DNA of 64,000 nt from Calothrix sp. NIES-2100 (lineage in GTDB: Bacteria; Cyanobacteriota; Cyanobacteriia; Cyanobacteriales; Nostocaceae): assembly GCF_002368195.1 (NCBI RefSeq), contig NZ_AP018178.1:2488238-2552237 (forward strand), read 5' to 3'. The notes beneath the pieces are model-generated. The model was not told the origin of the DNA, did not search any database, and saw nothing but the letters and a program-made list of their open reading frames with translations. Shown here one piece after another: positions 15,785 to 24,416 of the stretch. Every line of letters begins with the position of its first letter. Within the stretch, counting starts at the first letter, position 1. The position numbers were made by a program, and so were the translations under genes.

Positions 15785-16301
15785 GGAAATTACTGAATGC
15801 CTAGAGTGATAAGACTTCTACTCTAACTTATTATTCCTAGCAGAAATACTAGGATAATATAAAGGATTTATGAACTTTAAAAAGTTTGCAATTACTTTAA
15901 ATTAAATATATCAAATCACCTCCAAAATTAAACAATTAAACAGCGCTAATCATGCTTCAGATGTTTTAGCTTCCTCTACTATATGAAAATTATTTGAATC
16001 TTTAAAAAAGATAATGTAGTCTCCCCTAGACAAATGTCACTGTCACTACATTTTTAATTAAATAAATAAATGTATATGCCTGTGATATTATCCCAAGTTG
16101 TGTTAGCTCGCATTATTTGCTAGGCAGTCAGTGTTGTAGAGACTTTGATACAAAAAAGATTAACTTTATTGCGCTGCGCGTGTCATTTGTCCGTTGTTAG
16201 TTGTCAGCGATGCACTGAAGCTCACGAAGTGTTGTTTTGATAAAAGTTTAATACCCCGTCCCTTGATGGGCGGTTTGAAAACATCTTTGCCACTGACTAC
16301 T

Positions 16302-16363
16302 GTACGGGCGGGTTCACAGATATCCTAATTCATTAACAAAGATCCAAATAAACCCGCCCCTAC
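16302..16363. mobile_element. Small inverted-repeat element, GTAGGGGCGGG family, copy 1
   Basis: Ends GTACGGGCGGGTT and AACCCGCCCCTAC pair with one mismatch over 13 bp around a 36-bp AT-rich centre that begins CACAGATAT. The same design occurs at 51546-51608 and, interrupted, at 62076-62304. It encodes nothing, so it is MITE-like. Confidence 0.65.
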
Positions 16364-16581
16364 TGACAAAAACTCCGATCTGTGGGTGAAGTTTTCTTTA
16401 TGTTTTTTTAATAATTTTAATTAAGTAGTCTTCGGTTATTACTCAACATTTAAAAATGCAACATATTAGCACAGACAACAGCCACAGAAAGCGGCAGCTT
16501 TCTAAGGCTACGTTGCAACCCTGTCTATGAGGGAAGGCAAGGGATATCAGGGAGTGTGGGGAGTTTTCTTCCCCATCTCTC

Positions 16582-16689
16582 AATACGGTTCGGATAAGCA
16601 ATTTTCATCTCCCTTTTGGTTTGGGAAAAGGTTAAGGGGGAAAGGTTTGAATGGGCCCTTTTCCCTTTCCCCCTTAACCGAACCGTATT
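16582..16689. mobile_element. MITE-like palindromic repeat, AATACGGTTCGG family, copy 1
   Basis: Terminal repeats AATACGGTTCGG and CCGAACCGTATT are perfect. The interior holds GGTTAAGGGGGAAAGG opposite CCCTTTTCCC, so the whole 108 bp can fold into one hairpin. A near copy lies at 55069-55184. Confidence 0.75.
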
Positions 16690-16717
16690 GCCCTATCTTT
16701 TCCCAATGCCCCATGCC

Positions 16718-17959
16718 CTACGCAGGATTTAAGAACTTAGCGACAGTTTGCACATCCTTATCACCACGTCCGGAGCAGTTAATCACAATTCGCGGACTAC
16801 CAGATAGTTGAGGACAGAGAGTTTCTAGGTAGGCGATCGCATGGGATGTTTCCAATGCTGGGATAATTCCTTCTAGCCGCGATAATTTTTGGAACGCTGC
16901 TAAAGCCTCTGCATCTGTCACACTGTAATATTCAGCGCGCGCCTGATCTTTCAAATAGCTATGTTCCGGCCCCACTCCGGGATAATCTAACCCGGCACTA
17001 ATTGAGTGGGCTTCAATTACTTGCCCATCCTGATCTTGCAGCAGATAGCTCATGGCTCCGTGCAACACACCAATTTGTCCTTTTGTCAAGGTAGCAGCGT
17101 GTTTATTAGTATCAACACCTTCTCCCGCCGCTTCAACGCCAATTAACCTTACAGAAGGTTCATTAATAAACTCATAGAATAGCCCCATTGCATTGGAACC
17201 ACCGCCCACACAAGCCATGAGAATATCCGGCAAACCACCCCACTTTTCTTGGGCTTGGGCGCGAGTTTCTTGTCCAATCACGGCATGGAAATCACGTACC
17301 ATCATGGGGTAAGGATGGGGGCCTGCTACCGAACCGAGGATGTAGTGAGTAGTTTCCACATTTGTCACCCAATCCCGAATCGCCTCAGAAGTTGCATCCT
17401 TAAGTGTTCCTGTTCCCGCAGCCACCGGACGGACTTGGGCACCCATTAATTTCATCCGGAACACATTTAAAGCTTGGCGTTCCATATCGTGAACGCCCAT
17501 ATAAATGATGCATTCCAGCCCAAAACGAGCGCAAACCGTTGCTGTCGCCACTCCATGTTGTCCTGCACCAGTTTCGGCAATAATCCGTTGCTTGCCCATG
17601 CGCTTTGCCAACAACACTTGACCTAGGGCATTATTAATTTTGTGCGCGCCAGTGTGGTTTAAGTCTTCTCGCTTTAAATAAATTTGTGCGCCTGTTCCAT
17701 CTGGGCGAGCATAATGAGCAGTGAGACGTTCCGCAAAATATAAAGGCGTGGCACGTCCTACATAGTCTCGCAGCAGTTGTTGCAGTTCTGTGAGAAAATC
17801 AGGGTCATGGCGATATTGCTGATAAGCTGCTTCTAGTTGAGCAAGCGCAGGCATCAATGTTTCCGGGACGTACTTACCGCCAAAGCGTCCAAAGCGTCCT
17901 TGTGTATCGGGAACAGAAGCAGTAGATGGGTAACTCGGAGATATGGGTGTGGTAGTCAC
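16718..17959 (-). CDS. trpB: Tryptophan synthase beta subunit
   Basis: TrpB condenses indole and L-serine to L-tryptophan with pyridoxal phosphate. The signature REDLNHTGAHKINNALG is present, with Lys107 as the PLP lysine; the phosphate loop GGGSNAMG, the RFGRFGGKYVPETLMPAL start and the HSISAGLDYPGVGPEH block are intact. I prefer the GTG at 17959 (413 residues, MTTTPISPSYP), matching the family start; an ATG frame extends to 18022 but its extra residues look non-conserved. It is not next to trpA. The SUI1-like gene lies divergently upstream. Confidence 0.95.
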   Translation of the reverse strand: MTTTPISPSYPSTASVPDTQGRFGRFGGKYVPETLMPALAQLEAAYQQYRHDPDFLTELQQLLRDYVGRATPLYFAERLTAHYARPDGTGAQIYLKREDLNHTGAHKINNALGQVLLAKRMGKQRIIAETGAGQHGVATATVCARFGLECIIYMGVHDMERQALNVFRMKLMGAQVRPVAAGTGTLKDATSEAIRDWVTNVETTHYILGSVAGPHPYPMMVRDFHAVIGQETRAQAQEKWGGLPDILMACVGGGSNAMGLFYEFINEPSVRLIGVEAAGEGVDTNKHAATLTKGQIGVLHGAMSYLLQDQDGQVIEAHSISAGLDYPGVGPEHSYLKDQARAEYYSVTDAEALAAFQKLSRLEGIIPALETSHAIAYLETLCPQLSGSPRIVINCSGRGDKDVQTVAKFLNPA

Positions 17960-18195
17960 GGACTGATCTCTACGATGGTACGAACTCCAATTATAGAAAA
18001 ATCTGAGATGCTTAGGATACAATGTGCGATCGCTCTACAAAAATCAACATTTCAAAAGCTTCTCACTGAGGATTTTTGTATATTTTGAATGTCGCTGTAT
18101 GTTTAGCTGGCTATACAAAGCATTGATCCTAAAATCCCATCTTTTTCTGGGTAAAGTAATTTTATAGTTCTAACTTTGACTTTTGATTAAAATTT

Positions 18196-18543
18196 ATGCC
18201 TTCTGACAATTCTTCTGACAAACGCTTTGTCTATCGCGAATTTGGTAATGGTCACGATAACTCGCCTGCTTTAGAACGACCCACTGTCGAACTCCCACCG
18301 CAACAGCAAAATCTCAAAGTGCAAGCTACCCGCAAAGGGCGTAAAGGTAAAACTGTTACAGTCATTAGTGGTTTTCAGTCCAAACCGGAAACCTTAGCTG
18401 ATTTGGTCAAACAATTAAAAACTCAATGCGGTACTGGTGGCACACTTAAAGAAAATGAAATTGAAATTCAAGGCGATCATAAACAGAAAATTGTCGAAAT
18501 TTTAACTAAGCTTGGTTATAAAGCCAAAATCAGTGGTGGTTAG
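18196..18543 (+). CDS. SUI1/YciH-type translation initiation factor
   Basis: The 115-residue protein ends in a SUI1 domain (about 38-115): KGRKGKTVTVISGFQSKPE, LVKQLKTQCGTGGTLKENE, EIQGDHKQKIVEILTKLGYK. This is the bacterial YciH version of eukaryotic eIF1, thought to affect start-site fidelity on the 30S subunit. The N-terminal 35 residues are polar and probably unstructured. It lies divergent from trpB. Confidence 0.92.
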   Translation: MPSDNSSDKRFVYREFGNGHDNSPALERPTVELPPQQQNLKVQATRKGRKGKTVTVISGFQSKPETLADLVKQLKTQCGTGGTLKENEIEIQGDHKQKIVEILTKLGYKAKISGG

Positions 18544-18679
18544 TCAGGATATTGTCTGGAACTACCACAGCTACTGAGCCAATCGGCTAATGTTATCTTT
18601 GAGATGTTAAAAGATAACTGGGCAGTTGCGACTCGGTTAAATACAAGTCTGCTCAGTATAAAATTTGCAGGAGGTTTAC

Positions 18680-18838
18680 ATGGATTTAATTCGGATTCTG
18701 GCTGCCATTTTTCTGCCACCTTTAGGGGTATTTTTGCAAGTAGGTATTGGTAAAGATTTTTGGATTAATATCATCTTGACCTTTTTCGGCTATCTTCCGG
18801 GAATTATTCACGCCATATGGGTAATTGCTAGGAAATAA
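18680..18838 (+). CDS. YqaE/Pmp3 family small membrane protein
   Basis: This 52-residue protein has a near-perfect ribosome site (AGGAGGT) seven bases before the ATG. It has two membrane helices, IRILAAIFLPPLGVFLQVG and FWINIILTFFGYLPGIIHA, and the family phrases LPPLGVFLQVG and LTFFGYLPGIIHAIWVI. Pmp3/YqaE (UPF0057) proteins are hydrophobic stress-responsive peptides that influence membrane potential and salt tolerance in yeast and plants; the bacterial role is less clear. Confidence 0.9.
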   Translation: MDLIRILAAIFLPPLGVFLQVGIGKDFWINIILTFFGYLPGIIHAIWVIARK

Positions 18839-18862
18839 TTCTTCATCAAGTGAGATTGGGTC

Positions 18863-18895
18863 TGCGATCGCTATTTTGTTTAATTAGCGATCGCA
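18863..18895. terminator. Hairpin built from two HIP1 sites downstream of the YqaE gene
   Basis: TGCGATCGCTA (18863-18873) pairs perfectly with TAGCGATCGCA (18885-18895) across an 11-base T-rich loop. It lies 24 bases after the YqaE stop. There is no clean T-tract, so it is a weak terminator candidate or RNA-stabilising stem. Confidence 0.4.
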
Positions 18896-18947
18896 CATAA
18901 AATAAGAATTATTACAATTTATTTATAAATATGATTGATAAGTTAGC

Positions 18948-18997
18948 TCCCCGACTTCGTAAAAGTTGTCGGGGATCTGAAACAGACGAAGTTTCAG
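18948..18997. repeat. Two consecutive hairpins before the Rieske gene
   Basis: TCCCCGAC/GTCGGGGA (18948-55 and 18968-75) is followed at once by CTGAAAC/GTTTCAG (18977-83 and 18991-97). They end 100 bases before the preferred start of the Rieske gene and may act in its leader or be a repeat element common in related genomes. Confidence 0.45.
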
Positions 18998-19096
18998 CAT
19001 GAATATTTATGTCGATTTCATGATACAAGTGGTTTTCTCTCTGTGCGATTGAACAGAATATATGTAAACCTATTTGAAATCTTCGTTTCAAAAATC

Positions 19097-19666
19097 ATGA
19101 AAGAATTTTCCCTTGGTAATAAAAAAATTCCAGCGGGAAAAAGAACGCGACGGGATTTTTTAATCTATGCCGTCGGTAGTAGTTTAACCACAGTAGCGAT
19201 CGCATATCTATTTCCCAAACCTAGCCAGAGTCGTGAGGTAGATTTAGAAACACTTTGTTCCTTATACCCGCAAAATTCGCGTTGTCAAAATTATCTTCCT
19301 GGAGTTAAAGCGCAAGATACCGACGGCAAGATAATTCAGGCTGATACACTATTAGCGATCGCCACCCCGGGAATTCCCATTGCTGTTAAGGGATTGCCAA
19401 ATGATAGCGTCGATTATCTCATTATTAAAGACGGCCCGCAAATTGCCGAGTATGCCATCAATCCGATTTGTACTCATTTAGGATGTACAGTTGAGTGGCA
19501 TCTCGAGAAAAATCACTTTATTTGTCCTTGTCACGGGTCTCAATACGATTCTTTGGGTAGAGTTGTTCACGGCCCGGCTAAGCGTTCTTTACCTCTGATC
19601 ACAGTAGTAGTCAAGCAGAATCAAGTTCGTTTGGTTGAAACCAAACCTGCGATCGATCCGCGTTAA
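19097..19666 (+). CDS. Rieske [2Fe-2S] protein with Tat-like signal anchor
   Basis: The preferred ATG at 19097 gives 189 residues beginning MKEFSLGNKKIPAGKRTRRDF; a GTG-started frame extends to 19043. RTRRDFLIYAVGSSLTT is a twin-arginine-type signal followed by a hydrophobic anchor. The cluster ligands are in NPICTHLGCTVEWH and FICPCHGSQYD, the two Cys-His pairs plus the disulfide cysteines. The length and fold match PetC of the cytochrome b6f complex, but petA is not adjacent and the N-terminus is unusual, so a PetC-like paralogue or another thylakoid/periplasmic Rieske protein is likely. Confidence 0.85.
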   Translation: MKEFSLGNKKIPAGKRTRRDFLIYAVGSSLTTVAIAYLFPKPSQSREVDLETLCSLYPQNSRCQNYLPGVKAQDTDGKIIQADTLLAIATPGIPIAVKGLPNDSVDYLIIKDGPQIAEYAINPICTHLGCTVEWHLEKNHFICPCHGSQYDSLGRVVHGPAKRSLPLITVVVKQNQVRLVETKPAIDPR

Positions 19667-19722
19667 TTTTCTCAATGTTTTTTCCAAAACTTATGAAAAT
19701 CAGGGCACAGCAATGCTCATAC

Positions 19723-19933
19723 GTGTCAACTTAACGCGAAACCCTTGCCAAGATGTGATTTGATACAAAATCACGTACCACCAATATCCGCGCTACCCCA
19801 CCCCAGTTTTGCTGACGCAAAACGTCCCCTCCCCGCTTGCGGGGAACTCGGGGCCCCCTCTGGGGATTAGGGGCAGGGATTGAGGGGTGGGGTAAAATGC
19901 CTGTGGAATAAGCGTTTTGACTTAAGTTGACAC
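19723..19933. mobile_element. MITE-like repeat, GTGTCAACTTAA family, copy 1
   Basis: Ends GTGTCAACTTAACG and CTTAAGTTGACAC form terminal inverted repeats of a 211-bp non-coding unit with a GC-rich hairpin centre (CCCCTCCCCGCTTGCGGGG). A reversed copy lies at 62100-62282. The flanks ATAC and CAAT occur in the same arrangement, mirrored, around the second copy, so the true element may extend a few bases further. Confidence 0.75.
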
Positions 19934-19965
19934 CAATGAGCAATGCTATGCCCCTATAGTTTTAA

Positions 19966-20466
19966 CTATTTAGTTAGAACTTTTGATGGACTCTCGGTTG
20001 GTTTTGCACGTTCCTGCTGGTAAAGTTTGACAACTTTTTGGACATAGGTAGCAGTGAAGCCGCTGTTACAGCCTGTATAATTACCAGTCATCCACCAACA
20101 AGCTACGCCATTCACCGCCGCCGTTTCGTTATTGTTGCTAGCGCGAAATTGCTGGTTTAACTCCCGGCGTGTGATGCAAGAGACAACTTCCCGTGCTGTC
20201 GTGGGGCTGTTTTCAAACTGTGTCGGTGTTAGCTCTTTTTTCAGACAATATTTTGACCACCCTTTGAGGGTTTCTGGTTTGACTTGCCATTGACTGTAAA
20301 GTCCATCGTTTTGAGAGCCTGTTTGGGGTGCAGCCAATCGCAGCGCCTCTACCATCGCCCCAACTTGAGCATCGGAAATCGGCTGTTGTGCTTGCACTAA
20401 TAATGGCGACAGTCCTAGGCTGACAACCACTCCACCAAGTAGTAATCCTATGAAGTTTTTCCTCAT
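19966..20466 (-). CDS. Secreted hypothetical protein
   Basis: The 166-residue protein begins with a signal peptide (FIGLLLGGVVVSLGLSPLLV, cleavage near AQAQ). The mature part is helical (ISDAQVGAMVEALRLAAPQT) and has cysteines in SKYCLKKEL, VVSCITRREL, GVACWWMTG and YTGCNSGF that could form disulfides in the periplasm. I recognise no family beyond cyanobacterial hypothetical proteins. It has its own promoter region to the right. Confidence 0.7.
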   Translation of the reverse strand: MRKNFIGLLLGGVVVSLGLSPLLVQAQQPISDAQVGAMVEALRLAAPQTGSQNDGLYSQWQVKPETLKGWSKYCLKKELTPTQFENSPTTAREVVSCITRRELNQQFRASNNNETAAVNGVACWWMTGNYTGCNSGFTATYVQKVVKLYQQERAKPTESPSKVLTK

Positions 20467-20729
20467 GACTTTGGACTTAATTTTTAAAGACCAAGATGTA
20501 GCATACTACGTATTTACATTTTGTAATAATTTTACTATTAGCAGTAAAACTTAGCTTGAAGGCGATTGTGGACATGAAGCCACGATTTTTGCCTACATAG
20601 CTACTTGTATTTATTTTTCATCTGTGTCTAGTCTGCACTGAGAAAGCCTCCTTTGTAGTTAGGTTTCAATCTCCCTACCTGTTCATGACCGATATAAGAT
20701 CAGATTCCTATCTGATGAATGGAAATATA

Positions 20730-20864
20730 CCTAGTAGTTCGCCAAGGAAACTTGGCGGGGAAAAGGGTAAGGGGTAAGGGGGAAAGGTTTTAAATCCCTT
20801 ACCCTTTTCCCTTTCCCCTTTCCCCAGCCCTCACCTAACAATTTTGGGTTGGCAGACTACTAGG
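20730..20864. mobile_element. MITE-like repeat, CCTAGTAGT-ended
   Basis: Ends CCTAGTAGTTCGCCAA and TTGGCAGACTACTAGG are inverted with two mismatches in 16. The interior is a GGGTAAGGGG/CCCTTACCC hairpin, related to the interior of the AATACGGTTCGG elements although the ends differ. Confidence 0.65.
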
Positions 20865-20962
20865 TAGGGTTAAAGCTGCGTGTTATGGATTCCTAGTTGA
20901 AGCTGGGTCAAGAATTTCTCAATTCTGGACAATGGACTATTGACTATGGACAGTTGACAACC

Positions 20963-21236
20963 CTAACCTTTATTTATGGCGTGGATTGCGTGAGTTTTAT
21001 CTATAATTGTCGCTGAGCGTGATTTATCGGCTAAAGTGGCGAAGTCAAATGATTTGGCAGTAGACATTGGATAATTCCGCAAAAGCTGAATTATGCTAGA
21101 TGCTAAAAGTGGTGTGCCAACAAAAAGGTTATTGATGGACTTAGTTCGTCACTACTGGCTTGTATAATAACTTGTAAACGTTTTCTGCTGTTGGACTGCA
21201 CTCCTGATAAAATTGCCGTACTGCATCAGTTAGCAT
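20963..21236 (-). pseudogene. Frameshifted small gene remnant
   Basis: Two coding-like pieces read in successive frames on the minus strand. The first starts at an ATG at 21236 (MLTDAVRQFYQECSPTAEN...) and stops at 21141. The second is open in another frame before its ATG at 21067 (upstream LFVGTPLLASSIIQLLRNYP; then MSTAKSFDFATLADKSRSAT) and stops at 20963. Joined by one frameshift they would give about 90 residues with normal composition. The family is unknown; it may also be two short peptides. Confidence 0.35.
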
Positions 21237-21447
21237 GTTAATATAGATTTTTTTTTAGCTGAAAGCTACTGCTGCTCAAATAATATATTGAGCTAGTCAA
21301 GTGGCTAAAACTCTTTTCGCTGAAACTAAAAAATATCAAATTATATATGATATTAAATAGTACCAGTAAATAGAAATTTAATAAAGAATTAAGCCGAAAG
21401 AGGGATGCATTACTCATAATTAACTTGATTGTCCACCAAAACATCTT

Positions 21448-22137
21448 ATGAGCGAGTTGGAACGGTATTATAGAATCTTGGAATTAGAGCCTGGTGCCAC
21501 ACTTGATGAAGTGAACCAGGCTTATAAAGATTTGGTTTTTGTATGGCATCCCGATCGCATACCCCAAGACAATCACCGTTTACAACAAAAGGCACAAGAA
21601 AAAATTAAAGCAATTAATGAAGCGCGTGATAAATTGCGTTCTCTCAAAGTTAAGCATCAAGGAGCAACTTACTCACAGCCTTACACACCGCCTTACTCAA
21701 CGCCTTACTCACCACCATCACCTCCGCAACCGAAACAGCCACCACCAACAAACCATCAATCAACACAGAAAAATCATGATTTGAGTGGTCAAGACTTTAG
21801 TCGGGCAAATTTGAGTAACAAAGATTTATCGGGAAGAAACTTGAGTTTTGCGAATTTGAGTGGTGCGAATCTCAGCGATACTTTTATGCACAAAGTTAAT
21901 TTGAGAGGTGCAAATTTATCAGAAGCAAATTTATTTAGAGCCAATCTACTTTTAGCCGATATGCGAGAAGCAAATTTGCGCTCTGCTAATTTAATTGGCG
22001 CAGATCTCAGTGGTGCTGACTTACGGGGAGCCGATTTGACAGGTGCGCGGATTCGCTCTGGCGATCGCCTTTTGGTGAAACTGATCGGCGCTAACTTAGC
22101 TGGAGCCATTATGCCTGATGGTGCAATTCACCAATAA
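21448..22137 (+). CDS. J-domain protein fused to pentapeptide repeats
   Basis: Residues 5-68 form a DnaJ J-domain (YYRILELEPGATLDEVNQAY, then FVWHPDRIPQD with the HPD motif that stimulates DnaK ATPase). A Pro/Tyr/Ser-rich linker (about 74-108) connects it to pentapeptide repeats (about 109-225) of the A(D/N)Lxx type, such as ANLSGANLSD and GADLRGADLTGA, which fold as a right-handed beta-helix. The fusion suggests targeting of the Hsp70 chaperone to the partner bound by the helix. It lacks the G/F and zinc regions of true DnaJ. 229 residues in total. Confidence 0.92.
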   Translation: MSELERYYRILELEPGATLDEVNQAYKDLVFVWHPDRIPQDNHRLQQKAQEKIKAINEARDKLRSLKVKHQGATYSQPYTPPYSTPYSPPSPPQPKQPPPTNHQSTQKNHDLSGQDFSRANLSNKDLSGRNLSFANLSGANLSDTFMHKVNLRGANLSEANLFRANLLLADMREANLRSANLIGADLSGADLRGADLTGARIRSGDRLLVKLIGANLAGAIMPDGAIHQ

Positions 22138-22279
22138 TTTGATTTGTCGGTTGTCGGTTGTCATTGGGTTAAGATTTTCATGCTTGGTTGTACCAAAACT
22201 CAAGCGTGAATGCCTGGTGATGTCTGCATTACAAAAGTTATCACACTAATGGACGCTAGACTGATGCTTAATTGTTGAG

Positions 22280-23293
22280 ATGATTAAATTCTTACAGACA
22301 ATGTTTAGCAAACACCGTCTACTCTGGGCGGTTTTACTATTAGTTACAGCACTGGTAATGACGCTAGGGCTTTCCCTGTCTCAAGGTGCAGTACCTTTGA
22401 GTGGGAGGGAATTATGGCAAGCAATTATTCACCAAGGCGATCCGATTAAGCAGACAATTCTCTGGGATTTGCGACTCCCGCGCATTGTCGCCGCTTTGAT
22501 TGTGGGTGCAGCTTTGGGAATGTCCGGCGCACTGCTGCAAGGAATGTTACGCAATAGTCTAGCCGATCCGTTTATTTTAGGTATTTCCGCAGGTGCAGGG
22601 CTAATTGTCATAGTTATGGTAGTGTTGCAAATCTTCCCGGCGGCTATTCCCTTGGCGGCTTGGCTAGGAGCAATTTTAACTTCGGTGATAGTGATTTTTC
22701 TCGGTCGTGCGGGTTCAGGAATTGCAGTTGAGAGGTTGATTTTAGGCGGAGTCGCAATCAGTTCTTTATTTGGTGCAGTGCAAAGTACATTACTGTTATT
22801 AGCCGAAGACGGTCAAATTCAAATTGCACTTAACTGGCTGGTGGGTAGTTTGAATGGAAGGGGTTGGAAAGAAATCACCACTGCTGGCCCCTACATTATC
22901 TTGGCATTGCTGGCGGGATGTTTGCTGGCGCGATCGCTTAACGTGTTGGCTTTGGGAGATGATTTAGCTTTAGGTTTGGGGGTATCATTAACGCGATCGC
23001 GTCTATTAATTGGTGGTGTCGCCACTTTACTCGCCGCAGGTGCAGTCAGCATCAGCGGCTTAATTGGCTTTGTCGGTCTTGTCGTTCCCCACGGTGTCCG
23101 CCTGATTGTTGGTACAGATCATCGCTTCGTTTTACCACTTTCAGCACTAGCAGGTGCATGGTTACTCATCTTTGCCGATTTACTCTCTCGACTCGGAGCC
23201 ATAGAATTACCAGTAGGTTCCGTCACCGCCTTGCTTGGTTCACCGTTATTTATCTGGTTACTTTATCGCCGTTCTGCTGGAAGTGGGGGATGA
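22280..23293 (+). CDS. FecCD/BtuC-family ABC transporter permease
   Basis: The 337-residue membrane protein has about ten helices and the marks of FecCD permeases: LRLPRIVAALIVGAALGMSG, LLQGMLRNSLADPFILG (the coupling region) and the GFVGLVVPHGVRLIVG block. Members import Fe(III)-siderophores, haem or cobalamin through the inner membrane. The next gene encodes the matching ATPase. No substrate-binding protein and no recognisable cobalamin riboswitch is nearby, so the substrate stays open. Confidence 0.93.
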   Translation: MIKFLQTMFSKHRLLWAVLLLVTALVMTLGLSLSQGAVPLSGRELWQAIIHQGDPIKQTILWDLRLPRIVAALIVGAALGMSGALLQGMLRNSLADPFILGISAGAGLIVIVMVVLQIFPAAIPLAAWLGAILTSVIVIFLGRAGSGIAVERLILGGVAISSLFGAVQSTLLLLAEDGQIQIALNWLVGSLNGRGWKEITTAGPYIILALLAGCLLARSLNVLALGDDLALGLGVSLTRSRLLIGGVATLLAAGAVSISGLIGFVGLVVPHGVRLIVGTDHRFVLPLSALAGAWLLIFADLLSRLGAIELPVGSVTALLGSPLFIWLLYRRSAGSGG

Positions 23294-23384
23294 GGAGACT
23301 GTTGACTGTTGACTGTTGACTGTTGACTGTGTTGCCTTCTTGACCAATGACCAATGACAAATGACCATTGACCATTGACAAAAA
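23294..23384. repeat. Heptameric short tandem repeats between the ABC genes
   Basis: The 91-base gap consists of TGACTGT units, then CCAATGA, ACAAATG and CCATTGA units, running directly to the ATPase start codon. No ribosome site is visible in it. Confidence 0.75.
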
Positions 23385-24161
23385 ATGCCACTAGAATTAC
23401 AAAACCTGACAGGCGGTTACAACACCACGCCAATTATCCAAAATATTAACCTCTCCTTGCAAACAGGGGAATGGTTAAGTTTAGTTGGTGCGAATGGTTC
23501 TGGTAAGTCTACATTACTCAAATTGCTCAGTCGCATTCTCTCGCCACAACAGGGAACAGTGCTACTCGATGGTCAAGCAATTCACTCGCAACCACCGAAT
23601 TTAGTTGCCCAAAAATTAGCATTGTTACCTCAACAACAAACTGTTCCTGTGGGTTTAACGGTGCGACAATTAGTCAGTTTAGGACGTACACCACACCAAC
23701 CTTGGTGGCAATGGGAATTAACAGCCAAAGATAGGCAACAAGTAGAAGCAGCGATCGCCAAAACCCAACTAGAAAAATTAAGCGATCGCCTCGTTGAACA
23801 ACTCTCAGGCGGTGAGAGACAACGCGCTTTTTTAGCTTTAGCATTGGCGCAAGAACCGCAAGTTTTATTGTTAGATGAACCCACCACTTATTTAGATATT
23901 AACTATCAATTACAACTCTTAGAATTACTCAAAGACCTGAATCAGCAACAGAATTTAACTATTGTCACTGTGTTACATGAATTGAATTTAGCTGCACGTT
24001 ATAGTTCCCGAATTGCTTTATTAAAACAAGGTCATCTGTGGGATGTTGGTACACCGGAAGCTGTTCTTACTCCCGATACCATCGCCCAAGTATTTGGGGT
24101 GGAATCGGTAATTATCCGTACACCTGTGGGATTACAAGTTTGTGCGATCGCGGCTGTCTAG
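23385..24161 (+). CDS. ABC transporter ATP-binding protein (FecE/BtuD type)
   Basis: The 258-residue ATPase has a Walker A GANGSGKST, a Q-loop in LALLPQQQ, the signature LSGGERQRAFLALALAQ, Walker B VLLLDEPTTYLD and the H-loop His in VTVLHELNLA. The type with a short C-terminal tail is found with FecCD permeases for siderophore, haem or B12 uptake. It follows its permease after a repeat-filled gap, so both are probably one transcript. Confidence 0.93.
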   Translation: MPLELQNLTGGYNTTPIIQNINLSLQTGEWLSLVGANGSGKSTLLKLLSRILSPQQGTVLLDGQAIHSQPPNLVAQKLALLPQQQTVPVGLTVRQLVSLGRTPHQPWWQWELTAKDRQQVEAAIAKTQLEKLSDRLVEQLSGGERQRAFLALALAQEPQVLLLDEPTTYLDINYQLQLLELLKDLNQQQNLTIVTVLHELNLAARYSSRIALLKQGHLWDVGTPEAVLTPDTIAQVFGVESVIIRTPVGLQVCAIAAV

Positions 24162-24416
24162 ATTCCCTGCTTACACGTATATTTTTACAAGTCAAATCAA
24201 ATAGAATTGCTATATCACGTTAAATTTGCTTAGTACTCGTATTTTCCTCATGCTAAGTTAATAGCGATAATTGCTAATTACTTTGAATAAATAGATAGAA
24301 TCATCAACTAGATAAGCAGCGAATTCAAATTAACAAACTATTCTATGTTACACAATAAAAACTTCTGGGAATACTAGTTAATAACGGAAACATTATTGAC
24401 AGTAATTTGTGTAGAT

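Larger units (their letters stand above)
15785..16717. other. AT-rich gap with two small inverted-repeat elements
   Basis: Apart from the elements at 16302-16363 and 16582-16689 and the motif CTGACAAAAACTCCGATC right after the first, I see nothing coding. A frame through 16527-16811 is created by the palindromic repeat. The promoter of the CAP gene lies at the left end. Confidence 0.55.
20467..21447. other. Gap with a MITE and a decayed small gene
   Basis: The region holds the inverted-repeat element at 20730-20864 and broken coding remnants at 20963-21236 on the minus strand, both listed separately. The remainder appears non-coding. The promoter of the J-domain gene lies at its right end. 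Confidence 0.5.

Noticed and set aside
16527..16811. Plus-strand frame of 94 codons
   Set aside because: It is created by the palindromic AATACGGTTCGG repeat and runs into the end of trpB.
19731..19943. Minus-strand frame of 70 codons
   Set aside because: It lies wholly in the GTGTCAACTTAA repeat element and is not protein-like.
21238..21444. Minus-strand frame of 68 codons
   Set aside because: Composition (Leu, Ser, Phe and Tyr only) follows from AT-rich DNA, and there is no ribosome site.
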